From positions 1,364,001 to 1,428,000 of the forward strand of contig NZ_FOJF01000003.1 of the NCBI RefSeq assembly GCF_900110995.1: a DNA stretch of 64,000 bases, given 5' to 3'. The notes beneath the pieces are model-generated. The model was not told the DNA's origin. It ran no database searches and worked only from the letters and a program-made list of their open reading frames with translations. Position numbers and translations under genes: made by a program. This stretch comes from Chitinophaga sp. YR573. GTDB taxonomy: Bacteria; Bacteroidota; Bacteroidia; Chitinophagales; Chitinophagaceae. Shown here piece after piece: positions 53,691 through 63,174 of this stretch (position 1 is its first letter; the number at the start of each line of letters is the position of its first letter).

Positions 53691-56600
53691 GAGTGAGCTA
53701 GTGTTAATTGTGGTTTCCTGCTTATTTTTTCCTGTAATGCCTGGAAAATGACAAACAATACCGGGATGATAACTAACCCCAGGAATACGCCTGAGATCAT
53801 ACCACCTGCAGCAGCAAAACTGATAGAATGATTACCCTGTGCAGCTGGTCCTGTAGCAATACTCAGCGGGAACAGGCCAAACACAAAGGCGAGGGAAGTC
53901 ATTATGATAGGTCTTAATCTTAACCTGGATGCTTCCAGTGCAGATTCTATCAGTGTCTTACCCGCTCTCCTGCGTTGCACCGCAAACTCTACTATCAGGA
54001 TAGCATTTTTAGCAAGTAAACCTATCAGCATCACCAGTGCTACCTGTACATAAATATTGTTTTCGATCCCCTTGAATCCTATCAGTGCAAATACACCAAA
54101 TACGCCCGTTGGAATAGTCAATATAACAGCCAGTGGAAGGATATAACTTTCATACTGTGCAGCAAGCAGGAAATACACAAATACAAGGCAGAGAATAAAT
54201 ACGATGGTAGATTGTCCGCTTGAAGAGATTTCTTCCCTGGTCTGACCAGAGAATTCATAGTTATAATCCGCAGGTAATTCTTTAGCTGCCAGCTGCCTGA
54301 TAGCTTCTATGGTTTCTCCTGAACTATGCCCTGGTTTTGGGATAATATTCAGATCAATAGAATTGAAAAGATTATAACGGGAGGCCGTTTCTGATCCAAA
54401 TACACGGTTGAGTTTCACCACTGCATTCAGAGGGACCATTTGTCCGGTTTTATTTTTAACGTACACACTGGTAAGCGCTTCTGGTGTAGCTTTATCAGCG
54501 GAATCTGCTGCCAGTACCACCTTATAGTATTTACCAAACCGGTTGAAGTCAGACACCTGTGCCGTACCAAAATAAGACTGCATCGTTTGTAAAATGTCTC
54601 TTACGCTTACGCCCAGCTGATCTGCTTTATCATCATCTACATCTATCTGGTATTGCGGATAATCTGCTTTAAAAGTGGTGAACGCTACACCCACAGATGG
54701 CAGCTTATTTAATTTCCCGATAAAGGCATTGGCATCTGCAGAAAATTTATCCAGTCGGCCACTTGATCTGTCCTGTAATACAACACTCAGCGCTTCCACA
54801 TTACTGAAACCAGGAACGGTAGGGAAACTGAACGCAAAGAAAGTAGCTCCCTTTATCTCATTTAAGGCACTTTGTGTTTGTGCTATCAGCTGTGTAATCT
54901 CTTTTACCTTCCCTCTGTCTTTAGGGTCTTTTAATGTCATGAACATTATACCTGCAGATGGACTGGCAGAAGATGTCAGCAAACTGAAACCCGGAAAATT
55001 CATCACATATCCGGTAACTTCCATACTCTGTAGTTTCTTCTCTGCCTCTAACATCACTTCTGCTGTATGTTTTAAAGAAGTAGCAGAAGGTGTGTTCACC
55101 GCTATTGCAATGAAACCCTGATCCTCATTGGGGATAAATCCTGTAGGCGTCTTTTTTACCATCCATACAGTGGCTATCACTACTACAACTAATCCGGCGA
55201 TGGCAATCCACTTTCTGGCCAGTAAGAATTTAATAAGACCTACATACCTGTTCGTAAGGCCATTAAATCCTGCATTAAAACCAGCAAAGAACCTTGCTTT
55301 AAACGTCTTCTCTGCTCCTTCTTCTGTATGATGATTCTTCAGGAATAAAGCTGCCAACGCAGGACTTAACGTTAATGCATTCAACGCCGAGATCACGATT
55401 GCAATAGACATGGTGAAGGCAAACTGTCTGTAGAATAAACCAGTGGAACCGTCCATGAATCCTACCGGTAAAAACACTGCCGCCATCACCAGCGTAATGG
55501 ATATAATCGCACCCGTTATTTCATGCATGGCCTGTAACGTAGCTTCCTGTGGCGGTAGCTTTTTATGTTCCATTTTTGAATGGACGGCTTCCACCACTAC
55601 AATGGCATCATCCACCACAATACCAATAGATAGTACCAGTGCGAATAAGGTCAGCAGGTTGATCGTAAACCCAAAGACATACATGAAAAAGAAGGTGCCA
55701 ATAATGGCTACGGGAACAGCGATAGCAGGGATCAGTGTTGACCGTAAATCCTGCAGGAATATAAATACTACCAGGAATACCAGGATAAATGCTTCTATCA
55801 GTGTATGTACTACCTGTTCAATAGATGCATCCAGCGATTTCTTAGTACTATAGAAAGTAAGATAATGGATACCCGCAGGGAATTTCTTTGAAGCCTTTTC
55901 CATGAATGCATTTACAGCAATCTGTACTTCATTGGAATTAGATCCCGCCAGCTGTACGATAGGCATCGCGATACCCACATGGCCGTTGATCCTTTGTTTG
56001 GTCGCATAATTATAGGACCCGAATTCTATTCTCGCTACATCCTTTAAGCGCAGTACAGAACCATCTGCATTAGACCGGATAGCGATGTTCTCATAGTCTT
56101 CCGGTTTATTCAGCTTCCCTTTGTATTTGATCACATATTCGAAAGTCTGGTTACTTCTGTCGCCCAACCGGCCGGGAGCTGCTTCCAGACTCTTATCCTG
56201 TATGGCTGCACTAACTTCTGCGGGTGTTACATGGTAAGTCTCCATCTGGGCAGGTTTTAACCATACCCTCATCGAGTAATCTTTAGCGCCACCGAATATA
56301 ACCGCAGAGCCCACACCAGGGATACGTTTAATATCAGGGATCAGGTTGATGGAAGTATAATTACTCAGGAATTTCTCATCATATTTTGTTTCATCATCGG
56401 TATAGATACCCGTACCCATCACAATGCCGTTCTGTTGTTTGGATGTGATGATACCCTGTTGTACCACTTCCGGAGGGAGCTGGCTGGTAGCCTGGCTTAC
56501 ACGGTTCTGTACATTCACGGCTGCCTGGTCAGGATCAGTACCCAGTTTGAAAAACACACTGATGGCAAGCGTACCATCATTACTGGCGATAGAACTCATG

Positions 56601-56830
56601 TACGTGATATTTTCCACGCCATTGATCGCTTCTTCTAATGATGGGGCCACTGAACGGATAATAGTTTCCGCATTCGCACCCGGATAAACTGCATTCACTA
56701 CAACACATGGCGGCGCGATATCAGGGAATTGCTGTAACGGTAATTTAAGCAATCCAAGTACGCCAAGTATCACCAGTATGATAGAGATAACTGTTGCCAG
56801 TACTGGTTTATTTATAAATGTCTTAAGCAT
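53687..56830 (-). CDS. RND efflux pump, HAE1 type (AcrB-like)
   Basis: 1047 residues, full length for HAE1 pumps. The first membrane helix begins MLKTFINKPVLATVISIILVI. The proton-relay aspartates lie in SIGIVVDDAIVVVEAVHSKM, and the second-half helix 10 has GLLAKNAILIVEFAVQ. Porter-domain phrases (PPCVVVNAVYPGANAETIIRSV, QFPDIAPP) are clear. It exports drugs or other amphiphiles by proton antiport together with the adaptor and outer-membrane channel genes beside it. Substrates cannot be predicted. Confidence 0.97.
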   Translation of the reverse strand: MLKTFINKPVLATVISIILVILGVLGLLKLPLQQFPDIAPPCVVVNAVYPGANAETIIRSVAPSLEEAINGVENITYMSSIASNDGTLAISVFFKLGTDPDQAAVNVQNRVSQATSQLPPEVVQQGIITSKQQNGIVMGTGIYTDDETKYDEKFLSNYTSINLIPDIKRIPGVGSAVIFGGAKDYSMRVWLKPAQMETYHVTPAEVSAAIQDKSLEAAPGRLGDRSNQTFEYVIKYKGKLNKPEDYENIAIRSNADGSVLRLKDVARIEFGSYNYATKQRINGHVGIAMPIVQLAGSNSNEVQIAVNAFMEKASKKFPAGIHYLTFYSTKKSLDASIEQVVHTLIEAFILVFLVVFIFLQDLRSTLIPAIAVPVAIIGTFFFMYVFGFTINLLTLFALVLSIGIVVDDAIVVVEAVHSKMEHKKLPPQEATLQAMHEITGAIISITLVMAAVFLPVGFMDGSTGLFYRQFAFTMSIAIVISALNALTLSPALAALFLKNHHTEEGAEKTFKARFFAGFNAGFNGLTNRYVGLIKFLLARKWIAIAGLVVVVIATVWMVKKTPTGFIPNEDQGFIAIAVNTPSATSLKHTAEVMLEAEKKLQSMEVTGYVMNFPGFSLLTSSASPSAGIMFMTLKDPKDRGKVKEITQLIAQTQSALNEIKGATFFAFSFPTVPGFSNVEALSVVLQDRSSGRLDKFSADANAFIGKLNKLPSVGVAFTTFKADYPQYQIDVDDDKADQLGVSVRDILQTMQSYFGTAQVSDFNRFGKYYKVVLAADSADKATPEALTSVYVKNKTGQMVPLNAVVKLNRVFGSETASRYNLFNSIDLNIIPKPGHSSGETIEAIRQLAAKELPADYNYEFSGQTREEISSSGQSTIVFILCLVFVYFLLAAQYESYILPLAVILTIPTGVFGVFALIGFKGIENNIYVQVALVMLIGLLAKNAILIVEFAVQRRRAGKTLIESALEASRLRLRPIIMTSLAFVFGLFPLSIATGPAAQGNHSISFAAAGGMISGVFLGLVIIPVLFVIFQALQEKISRKPQLTLAHS

Positions 56831-56833
56831 TGA

Positions 56834-57961
56834 TTATTTTTTTAAGGCCGACAATTTCTTTGCACTTTCAGGATGGATGACCATTCCTTCCTGTAAACTT
56901 CCCAGGCCATCTGTAATGATCTGATCTCCCACTTTTAAACCATCTTTTACTACATAATCAGTTCCTGATCTGCCACTGATGGTAATGGGCTGTTTGGTTA
57001 CCTTATTGCTGTCTGCCAGCGTAAATACGAAGATCTTGTCCTGCATTTCCGTTGTAGCAGACTGTGGTACCAGTAATGCATCTTTGTGAAAAAGGCTTAA
57101 TTGTATTTTACCTGTATTGCCTGAACGAAGCAATCCTTTTGGATTAGGGAAATTGGCTCTTACGGTAATAGCTCCGGTGTTTTTATCAAACTGTCCGTCG
57201 ATAATATCTATTTTACCCTGCTGCGGATAAACCGTGTTATCACCCAGTAACAGGGATACAGCAGGCAGCTGTTTTAATTTATCGTTGATGGTTTCACCTG
57301 GATATTGTTCTTTAAAGCTGACAAAGTCGTTTTCTGCCAGGGAGAAATACACATGTACATTATGTACATCAGAAAGTTTGGTGAGCGCTTCCGCATCTGC
57401 AGGGCCTACCAGGCTGCCTTTCTTTTTTTCAAGCCTGCTGATATATCCACTCACAGGTGCTTTGATCAAAGTATATCCCAGGTTGATCTGTGCAGTTGAA
57501 ATAGACGCTTTTGCCTGTTCTATATTTGCTTTAGCTACTTCCACAGCTGCTTTAGCTGATTTCAACTGGAACTCAGACACGATTTTGTTTTGCACCAGTG
57601 GCGTCAGCTTTTCTACTTCCAGATTAGCATTCGCCATAGCGCCTTCTGCAGCATGCAAACTGGCCAGGGCATTGTTTAATGCAGCTCTGAAAGGCTGCTC
57701 ATTGATTCTGAATAAAGATTGACCGGCCTGTACAAAGGCGCCTTCATCTACTAAAACTTCTGCTAATGTTCCGCTTACCTGCGGACGGATTTCTACATTA
57801 TCCACGCCTTCTATAGAAGCAGGGTATTCCTTGTAGGTGGTAACTGTTCCAGAAGTAATACTGAGGACTGGTAATGTTGGCGGTGGTGCAGATACTGTTT
57901 GAGGGTTGGATGAACAACTGTATAATGCAACAGCGATAACTGCCAGAATGATACTTTTCAT
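56834..57961 (-). CDS. RND efflux periplasmic adaptor (MFP), lipoprotein
   Basis: 375 residues. Signal peptide with lipobox (VALYSCSSN). The adaptor order is complete: a lipoyl half-motif (NVEIRPQVSGTLAEVLVDEGAFVQAGQSLF), a long coiled-coil hairpin (about 95-160), a second lipoyl half (GYISRLEKKKGSLVGP), a beta-barrel and a membrane-proximal domain. It links pump and outer channel. It is the first gene of the operon; 3 bp separate it from the pump gene. Its promoter carries a TetR-type palindrome. Confidence 0.95.
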   Translation of the reverse strand: MKSIILAVIAVALYSCSSNPQTVSAPPPTLPVLSITSGTVTTYKEYPASIEGVDNVEIRPQVSGTLAEVLVDEGAFVQAGQSLFRINEQPFRAALNNALASLHAAEGAMANANLEVEKLTPLVQNKIVSEFQLKSAKAAVEVAKANIEQAKASISTAQINLGYTLIKAPVSGYISRLEKKKGSLVGPADAEALTKLSDVHNVHVYFSLAENDFVSFKEQYPGETINDKLKQLPAVSLLLGDNTVYPQQGKIDIIDGQFDKNTGAITVRANFPNPKGLLRSGNTGKIQLSLFHKDALLVPQSATTEMQDKIFVFTLADSNKVTKQPITISGRSGTDYVVKDGLKVGDQIITDGLGSLQEGMVIHPESAKKLSALKK

Positions 57962-58046
57962 GTTAAATTTTATTTTGTTTATGGAGGTGTAGTAATTAGT
58001 CAGTGTTGTTTGTTATGATCCATAAACCAATTACTAAACGAGACAA

Positions 58047-58077
58047 CAAAACTATACATACTTGTATATTCTACAAA
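58047..58077 (-). promoter_or_regulatory. Bacteroidota-type promoter of the efflux operon
   Basis: Read on the minus strand: TTTG (-33, 58074-58077), 19 bases, then TAGTTTTG (-7, 58047-58054). This is an exact fit to TTTG-N19-TAnnTTTG, 86 bp before the adaptor ATG. Confidence 0.75.
58053..58068. promoter_or_regulatory. Candidate TetR operator on the efflux promoter
   Basis: Palindrome TATACA-TACT-TGTATA overlaps the -7 box and lies between -33 and -7 of the efflux promoter, so a bound repressor would block it. A related 16-mer is found at 58228-58243 (11 of 16 positions the same). Confidence 0.6.
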
Positions 58078-58227
58078 GAAAAAGAACCGACACAGCGGTC
58101 TAAAATCAGTTTAAATAATTGATATTTAAATGATTAACATTTTATCGACATTTTCCGATGCGTTGTAAAAACAGACAATGTTGACTGTTTTGTAATTTTA
58201 TCATATATGTCGTAGAACCGACAAATT

Positions 58228-58243
58228 GGTATATATTTGTATC
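58228..58243. promoter_or_regulatory. Candidate second operator overlapping the tetR -7 box
   Basis: GGTATATATTTGTATC contains a perfect -7 box for the plus strand (TATATTTG, 58232-58239), 21 bp before the first tetR ATG. Its complement resembles the palindrome at 58053. This would allow autoregulation. The -33 box is poor. Confidence 0.45.
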
Positions 58244-58259
58244 ATCAAAAACTTAGAAT

Positions 58260-58892
58260 ATGAGTAAAGGAGAAAAGACCAGGCAGTGTATTATTGAAAA
58301 AGCGGCTCCGATATTTAATGTTAAAGGAATTGCTGCTACTTCTGTAGAGGAAGTATTGCATTCAGCGAAGGTTACAAGAGGATGCCTGTACAGCCATTTT
58401 GAAACAAAGGAAGACCTTGCTGCTTCCTGCGTGGATTACCTTTTACAGGTGTCAAGTGATACCCAGAAAGAGGTATTAGGCAAACAGCATGCAGCGAAAG
58501 ATAAACTTTTCGCTTATATGGATATGGCGAAAAACCCGCTAAAGTCCTTATTTGATGGTGGATGTCCCATTGCAAATCTTTCTACAGAAGCAGATGATAC
58601 TCTTCCTGCTGTGAATAAAAAAGTTAAAAAACATATTGAAGCTCAGATAGACCTGTTAACTGGTCTGCTGGAAGAAGGTATTCGTTCAGGTGAATTTTCA
58701 GCGGACCTGATACCGGAAGAATATGCCACGAAGATGTTTGCAGCGATAGAAGGCGCCAATATTATTTGTCGTGTTAAGAACACTGTAAGACCCATGCAGA
58801 TAATCATTAAAGGGTTTAAACGAGAGCTTGAGTGCTATTGTGTGAATGCATCTACAAAAGATTTTAATTCTACATTAAATGACAAAATCTGA
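58260..58892 (+). CDS. TetR-family regulator 1 of the efflux locus
   Basis: 210 residues. The N-terminal helix-turn-helix reads TRQCIIEKAAPIFNVKGIAATSVEEVLHSAKVTRGCLYSHFETKEDL, the standard TetR DNA-binding domain. The ligand domain has GGCPIANLSTEADDT, a phrase shared with the following gene (GGSPILNTATEADDT). Divergent position and palindromes on the efflux promoter make it the likely repressor of the pump operon. It overlaps the next gene by 14 bases. Confidence 0.93.
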   Translation: MSKGEKTRQCIIEKAAPIFNVKGIAATSVEEVLHSAKVTRGCLYSHFETKEDLAASCVDYLLQVSSDTQKEVLGKQHAAKDKLFAYMDMAKNPLKSLFDGGCPIANLSTEADDTLPAVNKKVKKHIEAQIDLLTGLLEEGIRSGEFSADLIPEEYATKMFAAIEGANIICRVKNTVRPMQIIIKGFKRELECYCVNASTKDFNSTLNDKI

Positions 58893-59469
58893 ACGCACGA
58901 AAAATTTCATCATAGAAAGTATGGCTGAAATTTTTAACAAAAGAGGATATGCGGGTACAACCATGGCAGATGTGGAAATAATCACAGGTTTATCCAGGGG
59001 TGGTATCTATGGTAATTTTGAGAATAAAGAAGTGATGGCGCTGGCGGTGTTTGATTATAACATGGGAAAGTTGTGTAATGCTATCAGGGATGCAATGCTT
59101 GTTGCGCATAGTTATCACGACAAGATAATGGTATATGCCAAGGTCTATAAAGCTTTATACGAGGATGATTTCTTATTGGGAGGAAGTCCGATTTTAAATA
59201 CGGCTACAGAAGCAGATGATACGAATAGTGTGCTGAAAGAGAAGGCCGCAAGCGCCAGTAAAAACTGGCAGAGATGTATGATGGAATCTATTGAATCCGG
59301 TATTGAATCCGGAGAATTTAAAAGGGGGATTAATATTGATCAGATCACCTTTTCTATATTAGCTTTAATTGAAGGCGGACTGATGTTATCCCGGGTAGCG
59401 GGTGATCGTTCCCGTATGGATCAGATTATGAGCACTGTTGAAGGAATGGTGAATAGTATACATGCATAA
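58879..59469 (+). CDS. TetR-family regulator 2 of the efflux locus
   Basis: 196 residues. TetR helix-turn-helix (FIIESMAEIFNKRGYAGTTMADVEIITGLSRGGIYGNFENKEVMA) and the same ligand-domain core as the previous gene. The start at 58879 lies inside the first tetR gene, which implies translational coupling. The two are probably a tandem duplication; whether they form a heterodimer or read different ligands cannot be told. Copy B of the palindromic element follows. Confidence 0.92.
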   Translation: MTKSERTKNFIIESMAEIFNKRGYAGTTMADVEIITGLSRGGIYGNFENKEVMALAVFDYNMGKLCNAIRDAMLVAHSYHDKIMVYAKVYKALYEDDFLLGGSPILNTATEADDTNSVLKEKAASASKNWQRCMMESIESGIESGEFKRGINIDQITFSILALIEGGLMLSRVAGDRSRMDQIMSTVEGMVNSIHA

Positions 59470-59496
59470 TATTGTAAAAAGTATTTAGGTGTCACT

Positions 59497-59673
59497 ATAG
59501 GCTCCGTTAGGAGCCCCGTGTTTGTAGCAAACACATAGAATAACAAAACACAGACTCCGTTAGGAGTCCCCTATTTGTTCATTTAACAGGGGACTCCTAA
59601 CGGAGTCTATTGTGGAGGATAAAATTGTTTCTACAAACACGGGGCTCCGTTAGGAGCCTATTATGTTTTGTTA
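59497..59673. repeat. Nested palindromic intergenic element, copy B
   Basis: Four short hairpins as in copy A: GGCTCC-GTTA-GGAGCC, GACTCC-GTTA-GGAGTC, GACTCC-TAAC-GGAGTC and GGCTCC-GTTA-GGAGCC. The arms CCCCGTGTTTGTAG and CTACAAACACGGGG pair across the whole element, and AGGAGTCCCCT pairs with AGGGGACTCCT inside it. It lies between tetR 2 and the convergent GAPDH gene. Confidence 0.87.
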
Positions 59674-59687
59674 GAAATGCATTTCGT

Positions 59688-60692
59688 TTAAGCGCTTACA
59701 GCTACTTTCCCCGCCAGTTCTACTGTCAGTTCAGCCAGCCTGTTAGAAATCCCTACTTCATTATCATACCAGGCTACTACCTTCACCAGGTTCCCGATAC
59801 TACGGGTCAAAGTACCATCAATAATAGATGAATGCGTATTCCCTAATATATCTGCGGATACAAACGGTTCTTCCGTGTATTCCAGTACTCCTTGCAAAGC
59901 ATTGGCAGCATGATGTTTGAACAGCTCATTAATTTCGCCTGCAGAAGGCTGTTTAATGAGGTTTATAGACATATCGGCTATAGAACCATCAATCACAGGT
60001 ACACGGTAAGAAAATCCATCCAGTTTGCCTTTTAACCCAGGCAGTACATCTCCGATCGCTTTTGCTGCACCTGTAGTGGTAGGTATAATAGACTGGGTAG
60101 CGGCACGGGCTCTCCTGTAATCTTTATGGGGACCATCCTGTAACATCTGGTCCATGGTAAATGCATGTATCGTACTCATGAAACCGGAGGCGATACCATA
60201 TTCCTTTTCCAGCAGGTATAACAACGGTGCTATACAGTTGGTGGTGCAGGAAGCGGTAGACAGGATTTCATCTTCTTCTGTGATCAGCTCATCATTCACT
60301 CCTGCTACAATAGTTTTTACATTACCAGTTGCCGGAGCGGTAATCAATACTTTCTTGGCACCGGCGTTCAGGTGCAATTGTGCTTTGCTCCTGTCGGTAA
60401 AACGGCCGGTAGACTCTATCACAACATCTATCTCCAGTTTTGCCCAGGGTAATTTCTCCGGATCTTTTTCACTTAATAAGAGGATCGCTTTTCCGTTAAC
60501 AACAATGCTGTTATCCCTCTGTACAACAGTGCCGGGGAACTTTCCATGGGAAGTATCGTATTTAAAGAGATGTGTGAGCAGTCCCGGTTCTGTAAGGTCG
60601 TTAATCGCCACTACTTCCACGTTTGCCTTATTCTGCAGGGCGCGTAAAGTCATACGGCCAATGCGGCCGAATCCATTAATTGCTACTTTCAT
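59688..60692 (-). CDS. gap: Glyceraldehyde-3-phosphate dehydrogenase
   Basis: 334 residues. Rossmann start (VAINGFGRIGRMTLRAL), catalytic Cys149 in ASCTTNC, His176 in STIHAFTMDQ, and the C-terminal WYDNEVGISNRL. It oxidises glyceraldehyde 3-phosphate to 1,3-bisphosphoglycerate. The nucleotide-specificity residue region begins AINDL, where Asp favours NAD+. The sequence looks intact. It is only 10 bp downstream of a GlxA-type regulator gene on the same strand, so the two may be co-transcribed; this is unusual for a glycolytic gene. It may be a second GAPDH copy of the organism (inference). Confidence 0.96.
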   Translation of the reverse strand: MKVAINGFGRIGRMTLRALQNKANVEVVAINDLTEPGLLTHLFKYDTSHGKFPGTVVQRDNSIVVNGKAILLLSEKDPEKLPWAKLEIDVVIESTGRFTDRSKAQLHLNAGAKKVLITAPATGNVKTIVAGVNDELITEEDEILSTASCTTNCIAPLLYLLEKEYGIASGFMSTIHAFTMDQMLQDGPHKDYRRARAATQSIIPTTTGAAKAIGDVLPGLKGKLDGFSYRVPVIDGSIADMSINLIKQPSAGEINELFKHHAANALQGVLEYTEEPFVSADILGNTHSSIIDGTLTRSIGNLVKVVAWYDNEVGISNRLAELTVELAGKVAVSA

Positions 60693-60702
60693 AATTATAT
60701 TT

Positions 60703-61707
60703 TTATGTTGTTGCTTGAAGAGATGTTCTAAAAGAGCGACGGTAATCGCTGGGCGATACCATCATATGCCGCATGAAAGTCCGGCGCATGGAAATAAGTC
60801 CGCTGAGACCGCATTTCTCTGCTATCTGGTCCATGGTAAGATCGCTGTCTTCCAGGTATTTGCGGGCTACTTCTATGCGTAATTTTTCTACAAACTTAGC
60901 AGGTGTAAGTCCTGTTTCTTTCAGGAATACGCGGGCGAAGTTCCGTACACTCATATTGCAGTGTTCTGCCAGTTGTTCGATGCTGAGTTCATCTGCCAGA
61001 TGTCTTATCATCCAGGGATGCAGTTTCCCTGCAATTGAATTCTCCATGCTATGGATCTGTAGCAGTGTGCTGAACTGCGACTGATGCCCGTTCCTTTTCA
61101 GATATAATACCAGTTTACGGGCAACAAACAAAGCTATATCACGGCCATAGTCTTCTTCTACCAGTGCCAGGGAAAGATCTATCCCGGAGGATACGCCACC
61201 GGAAGTATATACATTACCGTCACGGGTATAAAATGGATTGGTATCCACATGTACTGCGGGGTACCTGGTCTGGAACTCCTGGGTAAATTCCCAGTGTGTA
61301 GAGGCTAGTTTGCCATCCAGTATACCTGCTTCTGCGAGTGCATAAGCTCCTATACAGACAGACCCCACACGGCGTAACTTTGGATATATGTCTCTCAGCC
61401 ATTTAAAGAGCGGGTGATCTTTATGCAACTCCAGCCTGGAGTAGCCAGCCACTATTACTGTATCAATAGGCCTGTCAATCTCCGAGATCTTCGTCTGGCA
61501 GGTAATCTCAAACCCGTTTTTTGTAATGATCGTTTTTGTGTCCATAGGAGAAGCGAGTAATACCTCATATCCTCCCTTTTTACTGCCTGGAACCTCTTTC
61601 AGGGCCAGGTCAGCAGCGGTGAATACGTCACATGGACCAGCGATATCCAACAGGTAAGTGTTAGGCATAGGTATCACTACGATCAGTTTTCTCTTTTCCT
61701 CTGGCAT
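60703..61707 (-). CDS. GlxA-type transcriptional regulator (DJ-1/PfpI + AraC)
   Basis: 334 residues. The N-terminal DJ-1/PfpI domain (about 8-195) has the nucleophile-elbow phrase SVCIGAYALAEAGIL with Cys near residue 117. The C-terminal domain has two AraC helix-turn-helices (LSIEQLAEHCNMSVRNFARVFLKETGLTPAKFV and LTMDQIAEKCGLSGLISMRRTFMRHMMVSPSDYR). Members of this group sense small metabolites through the DJ-1 domain. It is probably in one unit with gap downstream. The inducer is unknown. Confidence 0.94.
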   Translation of the reverse strand: MPEEKRKLIVVIPMPNTYLLDIAGPCDVFTAADLALKEVPGSKKGGYEVLLASPMDTKTIITKNGFEITCQTKISEIDRPIDTVIVAGYSRLELHKDHPLFKWLRDIYPKLRRVGSVCIGAYALAEAGILDGKLASTHWEFTQEFQTRYPAVHVDTNPFYTRDGNVYTSGGVSSGIDLSLALVEEDYGRDIALFVARKLVLYLKRNGHQSQFSTLLQIHSMENSIAGKLHPWMIRHLADELSIEQLAEHCNMSVRNFARVFLKETGLTPAKFVEKLRIEVARKYLEDSDLTMDQIAEKCGLSGLISMRRTFMRHMMVSPSDYRRSFRTSLQATT

Positions 61708-61836
61708 GTAGTATCGTTTGACTTTACAAAAGTACGTAGTTATTAGGATGGCGCAAATGACATATTTTATACAATTTCGGCCAAATGAGCCTTTCTGGAC
61801 ATTTCTTTATATATTTCGTTTCACATTCATTATTGT

Positions 61837-63174
61837 ATGAAAATATACCTGATCCTGATGTTTAGCATCGGTGCCTGCGTTAACAAGCCTTCTGCTGCCT
61901 CTTTTGAAACGGGCAAGGTAATAGACACTGTTATCTGTAAAAATGATGCTACTCAATCTTATGCCTTATACGTCCCATCTAAAGGCAATAAGGAAGTTTT
62001 ACCGGTGATATATCTTTTCGATCCACATGCTGATGGTAAACTGCCTTTAAATAAATACAAATCACTGGCGGATACTTACGGCTATATTTTAGTTGGTAGT
62101 AATAATTCTAAAAACGGGAACGACTGGTCTGCCACAGAAAACATCTGGAATAATTTATCTGCTGATGTACAAAGCAGGTTAAAGATCGATAGCAACAGGA
62201 TTTATACAGGCGGGTTCTCCGGTGGAGCTAAAGTAGCCGGTTATATCGCCTTAAAATATCCCGTTATTAAAGGAGTGATCGTCAACGGTGCAGGTATGCC
62301 GGATGGCACCTCTCCTGCTGATTTTAATTTCAGCTACACGGCTATTGCAGGTGAAGGAGATCTGAACCTCACTGATATAGTCGCCTTTTCCAAAGCCCTG
62401 GTTAACACCCAAACCAGGCAGCATCTTATTTTCTTTGATGGGAAACATGAATGGGCGCCGGACAGTACTATGAACCTGGCTTTTGCAGGCTTGCAATTGG
62501 ATGCTATGCAGAAAAACATCATTCCTAAAAATGAGAAATTCATCAATGACTATATTGAAAAAAGCAAAGAAAGACTGGATACCTTCTATCATGCAAAAAA
62601 AATGATAAAAGCTGTACAGGAATGTACGCTCTCCATCAGTTTCCTGGATGGGTTAACTGATAAAGCAACACGGTTTCATGAGAATCTAACATCTCTTACG
62701 AATGATCCGCTTTATAAAACTCAGGATAAGATGCAGGAGCAGTTACTTAGTGTAGAACAAAATACAAAAGTCACCTATAGCCAGCATTTTGAACAGGCAG
62801 ATATGCCATACTGGGTAAAAACTATTGATCATCTGAAAGCGGGGGCGACTGCTAAAACCACTGAAAGCCCGATGTATCAAAGGTTACTGGCTTATCTGTC
62901 ACTGGCATTTTATTCATACAGCAATCATTTTATCACGGGTAATGCAAATCCGGAAGCCCGTTATTTCGTAGAGTTATATAAGTTAGCTGACGCTACCAAT
63001 AGTGAAGCCTGGTATTTTTCTGCTATTCTGGATGCCAGAGAAGGCAGGTCAGATACAGAGAAAGATTTACTGAAAGCGGTGGAAAATGGATTCAGAGATA
63101 AAAACCGGCTGAAGCAACAAAGTGAATTTCAGGGAATCCCTGATCTTACATCTATTGAAAATAAAATGAATTAA
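61837..63174 (+). CDS. Alpha/beta-hydrolase-fold lipoprotein with a helical C-terminal half
   Basis: 445 residues. Short signal with FSIGAC, so a probable lipoprotein (Cys14). The first half is an esterase-like hydrolase: oxyanion strand VLPVIYLFDPH, nucleophile Ser128 in GGFSGGAK, and catalytic His203 in GKHEWAPDS. The acid is probably in AGEGDLN (about 171-177). The second half (about 215-445) is helical and TPR-like. The substrate is unknown; the closest well-known type is a PHB-depolymerase or feruloyl-esterase-like fold. Its 3' end overlaps the convergent AraC gene by 4 bases. Confidence 0.82.
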   Translation: MKIYLILMFSIGACVNKPSAASFETGKVIDTVICKNDATQSYALYVPSKGNKEVLPVIYLFDPHADGKLPLNKYKSLADTYGYILVGSNNSKNGNDWSATENIWNNLSADVQSRLKIDSNRIYTGGFSGGAKVAGYIALKYPVIKGVIVNGAGMPDGTSPADFNFSYTAIAGEGDLNLTDIVAFSKALVNTQTRQHLIFFDGKHEWAPDSTMNLAFAGLQLDAMQKNIIPKNEKFINDYIEKSKERLDTFYHAKKMIKAVQECTLSISFLDGLTDKATRFHENLTSLTNDPLYKTQDKMQEQLLSVEQNTKVTYSQHFEQADMPYWVKTIDHLKAGATAKTTESPMYQRLLAYLSLAFYSYSNHFITGNANPEARYFVELYKLADATNSEAWYFSAILDAREGRSDTEKDLLKAVENGFRDKNRLKQQSEFQGIPDLTSIENKMN

